This document shows positions 1 to 12,300 of a stretch of DNA of 64,000 bases, piece by piece. The stretch's first letter is position 1, and every line of letters starts with the position of its first letter. The position numbers were made by a program, and so were the translations under genes. The notes beneath the pieces were generated by a model. That model was not told the origin of the DNA. It saw nothing but the letters and a program-made list of their open reading frames with translations, and made no database searches. This DNA is from Juglans regia. Its lineage: Eukaryota > Streptophyta > Magnoliopsida > Fagales > Juglandaceae. The stretch is taken from contig NC_049912.1 of assembly GCF_001411555.2 (NCBI RefSeq), forward strand, positions 2,621,001 to 2,685,000, in the 5' to 3' direction.

Positions 1-508
1 CAAAATCATCTCTACATCTGAAAGCATACTCAGATAGTGAATGGGGTGGCTGCTTGGACACTAGAAGAAGTGTAACTGGGTTCACAGTGTTTATAGGAGA
101 CTCTCTTATCTCATGGAAATCGAAGAAACAGCCCACTGTAAGCAGATCATCTGCTGAAGCTGAGCATAGGGCCTTAGCAATGCAACTACATGTGAAATCC
201 AATGGCTCATATATCTACTAGCTAATTTGAATGTTCAACATTCTCAAGCTGCCTTATTATATACTGATAGCAAACCAGCCTCTGAAATTGCTTCTAATCA
301 TGTGCATCACGAAAGGACTAAGCATATTCAACTGGATTGTCACTTAGTTTGGGAAAAATTACAAGAAGGCCTCATCAAAATCATACACATTCCTTCTAAA
401 CATCAATTAGCTGACATATTAACCAAACCCCTCAGTTCACTCAGTTTTCATCACCTTATTTACAAGATGGGAATGATTAATATAATCCATTCTCATCTTG
501 AAGGGGGG
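1..508 (+). pseudogene. Ty1/copia RNase H and 3' end of pol (broken)
   Basis: The left edge of the window reads as the end of a copia polyprotein: a Y-S-D-S-E-W-G-G motif, then S-R-S-S-A-E-A-E-H, followed after a frame change by a stretch ending in H-Q-L-A-D-I-L-T-K-P, all hallmarks of the copia RNase H region. The frame is interrupted near 190-226, so the piece is not functional. A purine-rich tract (501-508, AAGGGGGG) follows, as expected for a polypurine tract immediately before the 3' LTR. The remainder of the element lies left of the window. Confidence 0.9.
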
Positions 509-765
509 TGTTGGAGTTTACAAAATCATATAGAAGGTCTGGAGTTAAAAGCTCAATAAGCCAAACAGAAACAAAAAGGCTTGTGTTCATGAAATTGGTA
601 GTTAAGTTAGTTATCCAACTATGAATATTAGTGGTCCAGATGGCAAGTTGTAAATAATCATTGTATCTATATAAATGAACTGATTGTATAGCATTTTTCA
701 ATTCATTCGATCATAACAAGAAGTATTGATCACATTCTCCTTCTATAGTCTCTCTGTTTTCTACA
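509..765 (+). repeat. 3' LTR of the copia element
   Basis: The sequence starts with TGTTGGAG directly after the polypurine tract and I place its end at the CA of 764-765, giving a short LTR of about 257 bp. A TATA-like motif (TCTATATAAATG, around 665-676) lies inside at a position suitable for an LTR promoter. The 5' LTR is outside the window, so neither the end nor the target duplication can be confirmed. Confidence 0.65.
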
Positions 766-1321
766 TTTTACCGGTGGAGAGACTCCAGATCTTAATTTGA
801 CTTAAGTTTCTGATAGGCCACAGTCATTCCTCGGCATGCACAAGATCCATAAAACCTGCTTCCTTTCTATGGCCATTAAGGGAGTGAATTTTGAACATTT
901 TTCATCTTTTGTTTACTCATGGTGTTGCTTTTAAGGATGCTTCTTAATTTCTAATGAAAGCCCAGATTATTGGACAGTCATGTAGGGCCAATCTGTAGAT
1001 CTACAATTTGTTCTTTGGTGAATTCTTTTGTAACATAATACGTAGTATTGAAATAACTAGCAACCATGTGGGAATTTACTTCTGTGGAGATGCATGTGTT
1101 CACCAAAATAACTTTTGTCATCAAAACATTGTGACAACTATTAGATTATAACATCTGGATTGGATATATCTATGTCTATCTTGTTTTCTCAATAAAATCT
1201 TTGATTACTTATAAAAAAATAATCTGAATCGGATAATCTTTGACTACTTATGAAAATAATATTTTGCCCGGTAATTGGGAGGTTCACGTAAACATTAGAT
1301 TATTTGTGTTTGATCAAATAC
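766..1321. other. Intergenic spacer with a possible LINE 3' tail
   Basis: No gene is visible. Around 1180-1220 the plus strand reads AATAAAATCTTTGATTACTT followed by ATAAAAAAA, which resembles the end of plant L1-type LINEs; no coding part is attached, so this is at most a strongly 5'-truncated copy. Confidence 0.35.
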
Positions 1322-1389
1322 GTGACAAATAACCAAGGATCGAATCCTCCCTCCCCATGCATCCAAAAAAAAAAATTGTGACAAATAAC
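1322..1389 (+). mobile_element. Tiny 5'-truncated SINE/retroposon with 12-bp target duplication
   Basis: A 44-bp insert (1334-1377) contains a box-B-like GGATCGAATCC and ends in A(11)TT. It is flanked on both sides by GTGACAAATAAC (1322-1333 and 1378-1389), an exact 12-bp direct repeat. Poly(A) end plus exact flanking duplication is the footprint of target-primed reverse transcription; the insert seems to keep only the box-B half of a tRNA-derived SINE. Confidence 0.65.
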
Positions 1390-1646
1390 TATTTATTCAA
1401 GGTAGATTAATTTGCCAAAAACTTTCTTCCCTCATTTTTTCTGTTGAGATATAAAATATTATTAGTACTGTAGCTAAAAATATTTAATATTCATAAAATT
1501 CTCACAACATATATTAATATATTAATAAATATTGAGTTGGAGTCCATATCTATTTAATGTTTCTCTCCAACTTCACACTCGAGTACTTTTGCCCTTGTGT
1601 ATTAATTTTTAAGATCTCTATTTAATTTGGTAGTAGATAACTAACA

Positions 1647-1781
1647 ATAAATTTCAACAACTTTTTTTTTTTTTTGTTTTTTAAATTTGAGGGAGGGGGT
1701 TTTGAACTCCAAACCTCCTTTTTGGAGGTTGGAGGTTATGTCAATCAGGCCACATGCCTTTGACATAAATTTCAACAACTT
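1647..1781 (-). mobile_element. tRNA-derived SINE with 17-bp target duplication
   Basis: The insert (1664-1764) is on the minus strand: its poly(A) end appears as the T-run starting at 1664. It holds a box-B-like GGAGTTCAAAACCCC (complement of 1696-1710) and, upstream of it, a box-A-like segment (complement of about 1734-1752). The 17-bp sequence ATAAATTTCAACAACTT occurs exactly at 1647-1663 and 1765-1781. All parts of a full SINE insertion are therefore seen: tRNA-like head, A-tail and duplication. Confidence 0.8.
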
Positions 1782-2257
1782 AGATGCAGATGAGAGTGTA
1801 AATTAAACGCTTCCATGACTTCAAGGTGAACAAGGATTCAATCGATTTCTTCAAATGGTTATATTGTTGACGTACGACACATGCATTTTTGTGGGGTCGA
1901 AGTTTTTGTTATTAAAGTGATCAATGGCGTGGGGGACTGTTTGTGAATGGTTAAGGAACCTCCTACCCATTATTTCCATTGGAAAATTGACAGAATTTGA
2001 CCAACTGAAAGACTATCTCCCTCATGTCTTCCCTGTTGAAGGGCGTAAATGGTATTCTTTTATGATCTTTCTTTTATGATCCTTTGTTCCTTGTCTTCTA
2101 CTTTCGTTTGTTCTCTTATTTACCAAAAATAAATACATGCTATATCTCCCCTCGACTGGGCTTCAGATTTTTTTTTTTTTTCTTTTACTCTGTTTTGGGA
2201 AGATTCATACTATTCTAGATGATATATTTTTGGAGGCCTAGTGCTGGAAACAAGTCT
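1782..2257. other. Intergenic spacer
   Basis: No coding, RNA or repeat signal that I can support, apart from a T-run near 2168-2180. Confidence 0.5.
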
Positions 2258-2799
2258 TGTTAAAGACCCAACCATTGATCTAAAAGCCCTAAAATTGTTG
2301 AATACTAATTTGGTTAAATTTTTAACCCTCATGATCATAACATTCCACCAGAATCCAATGTCCACAGCGGCCCACTCTATCGACATTGACCTGATGGTAG
2401 CCATTTTTCCTTTTAGCGGCCTCACTCACCTATCAGTATTCAATGACTTAACACTACGTTCATACATAGTACAAAGCATTTTAATCCACCATATATGTCG
2501 CCTCCTCCGTGACTTGAATCCGTGACGTAGTCCCTGCTCTGATATCAATTGTTAAAAACTCAACCATAGATCCAAAAGCTATAAGACTGTTGGATACTAA
2601 TTTCGTTAAGAGAAAATCTATTTACAGTCCTCAAGTAAGGACTGCATGTGTAAACCCATTGATATATTTCATTAAATAGAAATTATTGTAATTTGAAAAG
2701 GATATTATTGTAATTTTAAAGAACTTTTAAAGATAAAATTATCCAAGCTGTACATAGCATTATTCTTTGGTTAAACCTTTAACCCTCGTGATTATAACA
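2258..2799 (-). mobile_element. TRIM-like mini-LTR element
   Basis: Two related terminal repeats lie at 2258-2342 (85 bp) and 2550-2799 (about 90 bp without its insertion). Both begin TGTTAAA and end ATAACA in plus orientation. Next to the second repeat, on the minus strand, the sequence TGATATCAGAGC (complement of 2536-2547) matches the usual initiator tRNA-Met primer binding site TGGTATCAGAGC with two differences, so the element runs right to left. The roughly 200-bp interior has no coding capacity, which fits a terminal-repeat retrotransposon in miniature. I see no target duplication outside the repeats. The right repeat is interrupted by a MITE (2610-2765). Confidence 0.7.
2601..2774. mobile_element. 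Mutator-type MITE inserted in the TRIM LTR
   Basis: Comparison of the two TRIM repeats exposes a 156-bp insertion (2610-2765) in the right one. It is bordered by TTTCGTTAA (2601-2609) and TTTGGTTAA (2766-2774), 8 of 9 matching, the size expected for Mutator-superfamily target duplications. Its ends are imperfect inverted repeats: GAGAAAATCTATTTACAG on the left and, as complement, GAATAATGCTATGTACAG on the right (13/18). Confidence 0.7.
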
Positions 2800-3308
2800 G
2801 TTCAACACGCACCCGAAGGTACAAACACGCCCGCGCGCATGATCGCAATTTCGGGTGATTGGCTGTTGCACGGCTGCATCTGTCATAAATCGATTGTGAG
2901 CATGCGTGTGTTGAAGAGACAAAGGTTTGGTTGCACGTCTATACAGACATCGATTAATGGAAGCCGCATTTACACATAATGCAGGTTAGAAATTGCCTCC
3001 AGTTCTATCGCCCTGGTAGCCAAATCTGTTTCTGTTTGGTGGAATCAAATCTAAACTAGCAAACTAGTCTTACTTTTACTTGCATCCAAACATTGGCTAA
3101 ATCTTAAATACGCGATCCCAACGCTAGAATGAAACATAGTATCCCAAATATGGAATCGAATCTAAAAACTACAGCCTAAAACTCAGATCCCGAGCACTTT
3201 GACCATTAAGCTCCGAGGGGAGATCCAAGATAACTGAAGGTTCTGTTACAAATAACAGAAGCAATCCAACTGGAGAGAGATGCATCAATCGTAAATGTAT
3301 AGCGACTT
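2800..3308. other. 3' flank / 3'UTR region of the PYROXD2 gene
   Basis: Non-coding between the TRIM element and the PYROXD2 stop codon. Part of it must be the 3'UTR, but no clear poly(A) signal decides where the transcript ends. Confidence 0.4.
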
Positions 3309-6300
3309 CTAACGAGAATGCTTCTTAACATCATGAAGAACCACATATGCGGCATTACGGCCGGCTGCACCCATCACCCCTCCTCCAGGATGTGATCCAC
3401 TTCCACACATATACAGCCCTCTAATTGGCGTCCTATGATCTGACCTGTGTCCAAAAAATAACAGATATTGCATTCATACAGACTAGCTTGCATTAAAATA
3501 TCCTTCATCATCCCCTATAGTAACTTCCAAAGGCTGTTAGGATTACCATTGTTTCACGGGTCGCATCAAGAAAAGTGAATCCAAAACCATAGCACCATGA
3601 AATATATTCCCACCTGTTAACATTTATTTTCATTTAGTAATAAAATTGGAAATGCAAAAATGTTCAATATGTCTCACACGTCCTCATAGTCTAGCAAGGA
3701 AACATAAAAGCATGCTTTATCCATTCAACCATTACTTTTTCCACAGGCAAAACAAAGATGCAAGTTTCACAAAAAAAAAAATACAATTCATAACATCGAT
3801 ACTCAGTTGTAAAGAACATAGAGGTACATATCTGGAATAATTTACCTGTCAGACCGAATTCCCTTTCAAGATCTGGTGGTGTTAGCATGTCATAACCAAT
3901 GACTGATGAGCTGAAGCCAGGGGCATATTCATCAATCAAATTGAAGCATCTTTGTGCATATAGTTCCTACGTACAGAGAATCAAATCAATGAATTGAGCA
4001 GGTCTGCTTTTTGTTATGAGTTAAAAATGGTTTATACATTGCATTTAGAAAAGGAAAATAAATAAACCAGTATAACTGTTAGTAATTTGAAGTGCACAAG
4101 AAACATCTGGTCACCTAAAGTACATGCAAATGGAAATTAGAGTGCCAATGCCAATGCCTTTGCACAAACACACTCTCAGAAGGTAGAATAGCAACTTACT
4201 CTATATGTAGGATCTTCCCAGCTACCATCCGTAGGTTTATATGGTGTGTATTGTGTAAATAAGCTGACCACATGCTTACCTACAAAAAGATACAGAGTTG
4301 ACATTTTACAAGTAAAGCTCCATAACTTAATCCAGGATAACAACAAAGCTTATATAAAAATGAAGAATTAACAGAGACCATGCGCCAAACTGCAATGGCT
4401 AAAGCATAAGATCAGCAAAAACCATTATCGTCCATTTTAGGTATTGTCGTTATTACATCCAACTCAACTGCATGCACTCAATTCTCACCATAAAAAAGTG
4501 AAAGGTCTCCTAGAATTTATTAAGGATTTTTTTAAGTAGAATTTATTACGAAAAATGTATTGAAGCGGTAGAAAATTTAATCAGCATCACTAAAAAATGA
4601 AGAATACATGGATCCATTGACAAGAACAACTGGTCCTCTAATCATTCTTCAGTCAATTTGTATAAAATTTGTTTCAGGAGAGTAGTTGCATGTTTCTGAA
4701 TGTTCTGTCTATGCTTGTTACCAAAACCTGGATGGTACGGAGATCAAACCAACATCATTGAATTAAATAATACAATTTCTTTCTAAGGAGTTTTTTGTGG
4801 TTTTCCCTATACCTCAATAATAAATGGAAAGGATAACCAGGAATAGATCACCCTCTATCAAGCTTTGTTTTTTCTTTTAGTGCTCTTCTAGGTGCATACA
4901 GTTAGTGATCAAAACACAACTAAAAAAATGACTCAAATTGCTATGACTGAATGCATAGCAAAAGGATGATAAACTTGGTCGTACCAGGTGGAGATATAGT
5001 CTTGTCCAATGAAGAAGGAATTGTCATCTCCATAACAGGCCTCCGTGATGGTAAGCCATTCCAAGCATCTTGACAAGCCAAACCAATCTCCTCCATACTA
5101 GCAAATATAGACCCAAAAGGACAGGAAAAAGTACGAAGATAATATACATCACTCTCTACCGGGAAAATATTTTGTGGATGTTTGGATGTAAGATTTTCTT
5201 GACAATTTTTGTGAAAATAGTGGGCCATACTAAAAATACCTTTGAATTGAGAATTTTTTTAGAGATGATTTTTATCAGGGATTTAGAAAGTGGTGAGGCC
5301 CACTGAAAATATGTATGGCAAGAATATTTTTGTGAGAGTTCTTGTTGAGTTTTGTGAAAGTTGTTTGATTTCGTTTGTTACGAAAATTGTAGTGTGTTTT
5401 GATAATTGAGATTGTTTTTATGCAAAGCCATTTGGATTGAAAATGAGAAAATTTTGAGAAACTTTTAGATCCCCAACATCCCCTTAACTTTTAAATTTCC
5501 ACCATTAATTGACAACATAAATAGCGAATTGGTACTAATTACATAAGCAGGCCAGATGGTTGAATTAGGGGTGCTACCCGTACCATACGGTGCGGGGTAG
5601 CCCCCTCCCCACCCCCCGCCCCACGCCCACTTCAATAATGGACTACAGTCAACTAGATCCAAAAATTATTATTGGATCTAAAAGTGATCAAAAACACATT
5701 TTTGGACCTAAATTGTAAATTTAAATTTGTAATTATGGCTATAATTTAAAAACTATGTAGTTTTTAAATTTGCTAGTGCATATTTAGGCAATACAAGAGT
5801 CCCACATTGCTCAAGTGTGAGACTTGTATTGTGAAGGCAATCTATAAAAGGGTTATCCTACTACACTACAACTTACACAAAGTATTAAGTAAAAGTTCTA
5901 CTTAATACATATAACTATATTTATATATAGTAAAAATAAAAAATATTATAAATATGTAATTATGTATAGTATAAATATATATTTATATTAAAAAAAATTG
6001 GGTGCGGGGCGGGGGACAGGGCGGGGCCACGCTGGGGCCATACCGCCCCCCACCCCCCGCATGGGCAGGGTGGGGTTGCCCTCCCCACAATGCTGGGGTG
6101 GGGCAGCGGGGTGCGGGGCCCCGCTGCCCACCCCTAGGTTGAATATCATCAACACCACGTTAGCAGAAGCTTTACTAGGACATCAATCTAATGAGACTTA
6201 CACTATCAACATCAAGAGCAATGCTTTTGGAGTCAGAAATAGACCACTTTTGAGTTCGCAATCAAAGTTACAACATAATTGTCCTGTTTTTTCGGTTTTC

Positions 6301-9300
6301 CAGTGATGAGTCACATACGCACACACACAAAATAAATCGCAATGTTGTACATGCTAGAATACCTTTCCGAACCAATGTGAATGGTGGCTGTATGGTGAGG
6401 GCCCACCTCTGGATGATTCAAGTTGCAAGACTGGAACTGCGGCAATTTATCAACAGCTACATTAATCTTTGTCGTTCCCTGTAGCAGTCAGTGACACAAG
6501 ATGTCGTAACCTCCATAACTGGAAATCATTTGAAACATAGACAAAAGAAAATTGTCTCATAACAAAACAAAAAATGGTCACATCACCTTGAAGAACTAAC
6601 AGTTAATGGAAATTACACCCAACTCTTGATGGAAACTCATCAGGAAGTACAAGTTTTTTATCCTTTATAGTTACACTATTGTTCTTCATCTACCCTTTTT
6701 ACTATTCTTTAGGCCACAAATTTGTGGCAAAGAAAAGACCATTTTTTCCACTTTGATTTCTTCTTTATCTAGAAGTAATCCAGAAACTGTGGTGCTCTAA
6801 GGATCTCACGGCGCCTAAGAAAACACATAACCAACAGCTCAAATATAGTTATCCAAAAAATACGAGAAAATATATGTTCAATAATTTCCCGTGTGAAGGA
6901 ATCTTACAGAACTATAATCGGAGTACTTGATAGCACGAACAAAGTCGTCTGGAAGAAAAATTTGAGGCACCAACTCCTGTATCATGAAGGCATAACCTTT
7001 AACCAAATTAAAACAAACAAACATTAATTATAGAAAATTTGCGAAGCTGACTTGAATCTTTTTTTTTATAAGTAAACGGTAGTATAAATAAGAATAGGCA
7101 AAACCTAGGTATACAAGGTGGTATACAAGAGATAGGACCTATCTAGTTGCTAAAAAAGGAAAGAAGAAAATCAATTACATTTAGGCCATTAAAATCTACA
7201 GCACTAGCCCACAGAAGTAAGGTGCGGAAAAATAAAATTCTAAGATCCTATATTGTCTGCTCCTTATCATCAAATGTCCGCTCATTACACTCCTGCCATA
7301 TGCACCACATAATACAAATAGGAACCATCTTCCACACAGCTTTGATTTGTGGAGCACCACCTGGCATTACCCAGCAAGCCAATAACTCTACCACTATAGC
7401 AGGCATGACCCAATTCAACCCTATTTGAATGAACACATCGCTCCACAGTGCTCTAACTGTCTCACAATGTAGTAAAAGATAATCCACTGTCTTGCCAGCT
7501 TTCTTGCACATACAACACCATTCTAGAATAATAACCCGACACTTCCGCAGATTATCAGTGGTCAGAATCTTACCCAGAGCCATTGTCCAAGTGAAAAATA
7601 GTGCTTTTGGAGGTGTCTTCACAATCCTCTCCAAGGAAAATGCGTGTTTGGAAGCTTAGTAAGGGACTTATAGAAGGAGCGAACCGAAAAAACACCCTTA
7701 CCTGCCGGATTCCACCACAGTTTATCTTCTCTCAAACTAGACATCCTCGTAGAGTACACTTGACTGAAAAACGCCTCAACACTGTTAAGTTCCCAGTCTT
7801 GAACTGCTCTACTAAAGGTGACATTCCAATGGAGTTGATCCCCTGAACGAACCATGAGATCTGCCACTGAAGCCTCTTGATCAAATGGCACACTAAAAAT
7901 GGAAGGGAATGCGTCCACTAGAGCCTCCTCCCCACACCAAATGTCTCTCTAAAATTTTATACGAGTGCCCTCCCCCACACCCCCCAACCACGTCATATGT
8001 GCTTCCAAATCCCCACCCATTCCCCTCTCTAGTACCCCCCCCCCCAAAAAATCTTACCATGTTTGCAATCAACCACTAATTTCCATAGAGCTTCTGGTTC
8101 TACATTTTATCTCCAACGCCATTTCCCAAGCAATGCCCGATTAAAAGTTCTCAAATTCTTTATCCCCAATCCACCTAAAGGTATTGGTCTGCATACCCTA
8201 TCCCAACTGACTAGATGAAACTTGAATTCATCTCCCATCCCGATGAAGTTTTTCGATTCGCGCCGCCACTCTAGCTGGAATTGGAAATAAAGATTGAAAG
8301 TAAGTTGGTAAGTTAGAGAGAGTACTCTTGATAAGAGTCACCCGGCCTCCTTTAGACAAATACAGTCTCTTCCACCCAGCCAATCTTCGTTCTATTTTCT
8401 CAATAATTGTATTCCAAATAGACAAAGCCCATTAAGCAGCCCCCAATGGTAACCCGAAATATGTCATAGGAAGAGAAGCGACCTTACACCCAAGAGTGTT
8501 AGCCAACTGTCGAGAAATGCTGACGTTCCCAACAAGCACTAACTCTGATTTATCGAAGTTAACTCTCAAACCTGACGCTGCTTCGAAACAAAAAAGAAGC
8601 GCCTTCAGTGCCCTAAGTTGATCTTGCTCTGCATCACAGAAAATTAAAGTGTCATCTGCGAATAATAAGTGAGAGACTGAGATAAGGCCCCTCTATGGAT
8701 CACTCATTGAAAATCCAGCCATAAAACCATGACTAACCACAGCTGATAACATCCTACTCAAAGCCTCCATGACGATAACGAAAAGCAGAGGGGAAAAGGG
8801 ATCACCCTGTCTTAAGCCTCGAGAGCTATTGAAAAAACCCTCTGGGTTACCCCATTGATCAAGACTGAAAATCTTGCCGTTGAAATGCACCATCTGCTCC
8901 ACATACACCACCTCTCTCCAAAGCCACATCTTTTTAGTAAGTACAAGAGGAATTCTCAGTTTACATGATTATATGTTTTTTCCATATCTAGTTTACAAAT
9001 AATACCTGGAGTGCCAGACTTTAATCTACTATCCAGATATTCATTTGCAATTAAGACCGAGTCCAGAATCTTACGACCCCTTACAAAAGCATTTTGTGGC
9101 TTTGAGATTACTCTATCAATTGCCACCGCTAACCTGTTAGCTAGCACCTTTGAAATGATTTTGTATATCCCATTAATGAGACTAATGGGCCTAAAGTCCT
9201 TCAACTCCATAGCTCCAGATTTCTTCGGAATCAAAGCAATAAAAGTAGCATTCAGACTTTTCTTGAATTTCCCAGCCGAGAAAAGCTCCTGAAACACAAT

Positions 9301-12300
9301 CATAATGTCATCTTTCACGACCTCCCAACATGTTTGAAAAAACCCCATCGTAAAGCCATCGGGACCTGGTGTTTTATCCTTTACCATCTTTCGAACCACA
9401 TCCAATACCTCCTCCTCCTCAAAAGATATTTCCAACCAGGATATTGTCTGTGGTTCTATGGACTCAAAGCCAAGTCCATCTAGTTTGGGCCTCCAGCCCC
9501 ATTCACCACATGTTCCCGGATCACAGGGGCCTCTGTGCAATCACTACCGTTGATTTCAGCATCTCAATAGAGTTAGTTCTCCGATGAGAGTTAGTTCAAC
9601 CAAAGAGCTCTTGACTTCTGTCGCCAAGAGATCTCTTCTAAAGTTAAAACCCTTTCCAACTCTGATGCCAACGCTGTCTTACGTGAAGCTTCCTCTGGGG
9701 TAAGAGCCCTATCCTCAATAATCCTTTCAAAATTTTGTAACTCCTCCATTAGAGTTTTCTTTTGCTCCCCTATATTTCCAAACGATTGGAAATTCCAAAG
9801 TTTTAAATCTTCCTTTAACGCTTTCAGTTTGCCTGCAAGAATATAAGAATGGGTACCATAAAGCTGATAAGAAGATCACCAATGCCTTACCATCTCCACA
9901 AAGCCATCGTTTTTAAGCCACATGTTTTCGAACTTCAAAAAACAACGACCTCCTTGAATACCACCTCCATCTAATAATATAGGAAAATGATCCGAGCATA
10001 GGCGCGGCAGTCGCTTCTGACATACCTCCGGATAATGGCTTTCCCAGTTCAGCGATATTAAGAATCTATCCAGCCAGGACCAAGTTTTGACTGTTAGACC
10101 ATGTGAAGAGACTATCAACTAGAGGGAGTTCAACCAGATTCAGGTCAAAAATGCACTCTGAAAATTCAGCCATGGCTGGATGTAATCAGCTGCTTCCAGA
10201 TCTTTCACTATGGAACCTTACTACATTAAAATCTCCTCCTATGCAACAAGGAAGTTCCCACCCACTATAGATAACAGCCATTTCATCCCACAAACGACTT
10301 CTAATATTGTCAGCGTTCGGTCCATAAACACCTGCAAAAGCCCACAAGAAATTATCCTCTACCATCTTAAAAGAGCAAGCCACTATAAATTCCCCTACAA
10401 ACTCCTCCATCTTCTCCACAACCATTTTATCCCACATCACCAAAATACCGCCCGATGCCCTCAGAAGCAAGATAGATCCAATCTGCATACGGGCAACCCC
10501 ACACATTTCTCACGAGTTTTCTGTTTACCAATTTCAATTTGGTTTCTTGTAAACATACGATATCCGCCTTCCAATCCCAAAGTAGATTTTTTTTGCGTAG
10601 CCATTTATTAGCATCGTTCAACCCGCGAACGTTCCAAGACACAATTTTTGGCTTCATAAAGACACAGTCGACCCCTTCCCTTTGGACCTAACACGGCTTG
10701 AGCTACCCTCATTCAACGACCAATTAAGCCTATTAAGCTCCCTTTTCTTCTTAGAATCAGCTTTCTTAGACTGAGTATGACTCGCCTCAATGGACGTGAG
10801 GAGGGCCATAAACTGTTCTTCATATCCCACACATTTCATACCCACAACCTGTTGGATGTCCTTTACTGTTTGGAATACCCACTCAAAGAACTCAAAATCA
10901 TTCGATAACGAACAGTACAATGGAAAGGCTCCCTTACTACTACGTCTCCCTCCCCCCCAAACAGATTGTTTCCTTTCCATTCTACTATAGTGCCCACTTT
11001 GTCCACTGCAAGAGAATCCGAGAAGTCCACATTAACCTCCAAGAGTCCTTGCGATAACCCCCCAGCTTTATCTTCCAAGAAAACCCCCCTCCTTATTTCC
11101 CCTTCTTCCGATAATACCTCCAGATGGTCATCATAGGTAGAACAAAGACCCATCTAAAGAAATGAGGGTTCTAAGGTATGGATCGGCGATTTCTGGGAGT
11201 CAACTTCTTGAAAGCTACAGAACGTAGACGGAATCTGCGATTTCTCCTCCTCACGCGACGGTAGAATTTGATCTACCACCCTCGCCGGCGTAACCTGAGT
11301 CGAGGCCGAGTCGGCGACCACCGTCGGACAAGTCTATGGAGGTCCCACGACCACAGGAGGAAGAGTTCTCTCGATTTGGCTTCGAACCAGATCCTCACGC
11401 TCTGGAAAAGGACCCGTCGGTGTAGATGCCGTCGCCAATGGAGCAACAGCCTACGGCGAGACCACCTGAGCCTCCTCGACAATGTTGATTTGGGCCCACG
11501 GACCAATGGGTCAGCAACAGCCTTTGGAATCCCGACGAAGTTTGCTGGGTCGAGAATGACCTTGGGCTGAGGTCCATCTACTGGGCCCAAAGCCTATCCC
11601 TTTCCTAAGCCCCCATGAGGTTCCATATCCTGCCCCAAAACGCTGCGCTTCAGCCAACCAACTATATCATTTAGTTCTCCCAAGCGTGTTTCTATAACAG
11701 CTAAGGCCTCTACCAAAGTTTCTTATTCGGACCAACACCATCCTTGCCATTAGCGTCGCTGCACTGACCCCTCTCCAAAGATGGAACACCACCAAACTTG
11801 GGCAATCCTGACATCTCTGACCCCTTCACAACCCAAGGCCCCTCATGTTGACCTACTAGCACCTCCCTGAATGACAACGGAAGAACTCCATAGAAAGGTT
11901 TCACAGGTGCCGTCAAAACAGCAACATCTCCTTTAACAGCGTCCTGCAACACCACCATTAGGTTCCTCCAGCCCATACCACCTCTGCCTTCAGGGATAAA
12001 GATGAAACTCCTTCTCCCACCACCTCCATGCTCTGCCAAAAATCATGTAAGTCCCTCGAGCATTGGAACAGCTTTGAGCAATATAGCCTTTGTCCCAATC
12101 CCTATGAACAAAGTAGAAGCCCCTATTTGTAGCCTTCAAACCACCCTCCAGAGCTCTACAAAACCACCTAGCAGTCCCCACTCCCACTCTCATATTTTTC
12201 ACCCCTTTCCACCCTTTCTCACTCAAAAATACATAAAGCCCATCCCTACTCACCTCAAAAAGCTTACCTCAATCACAACACGTTTCATGGATGGCATTAT

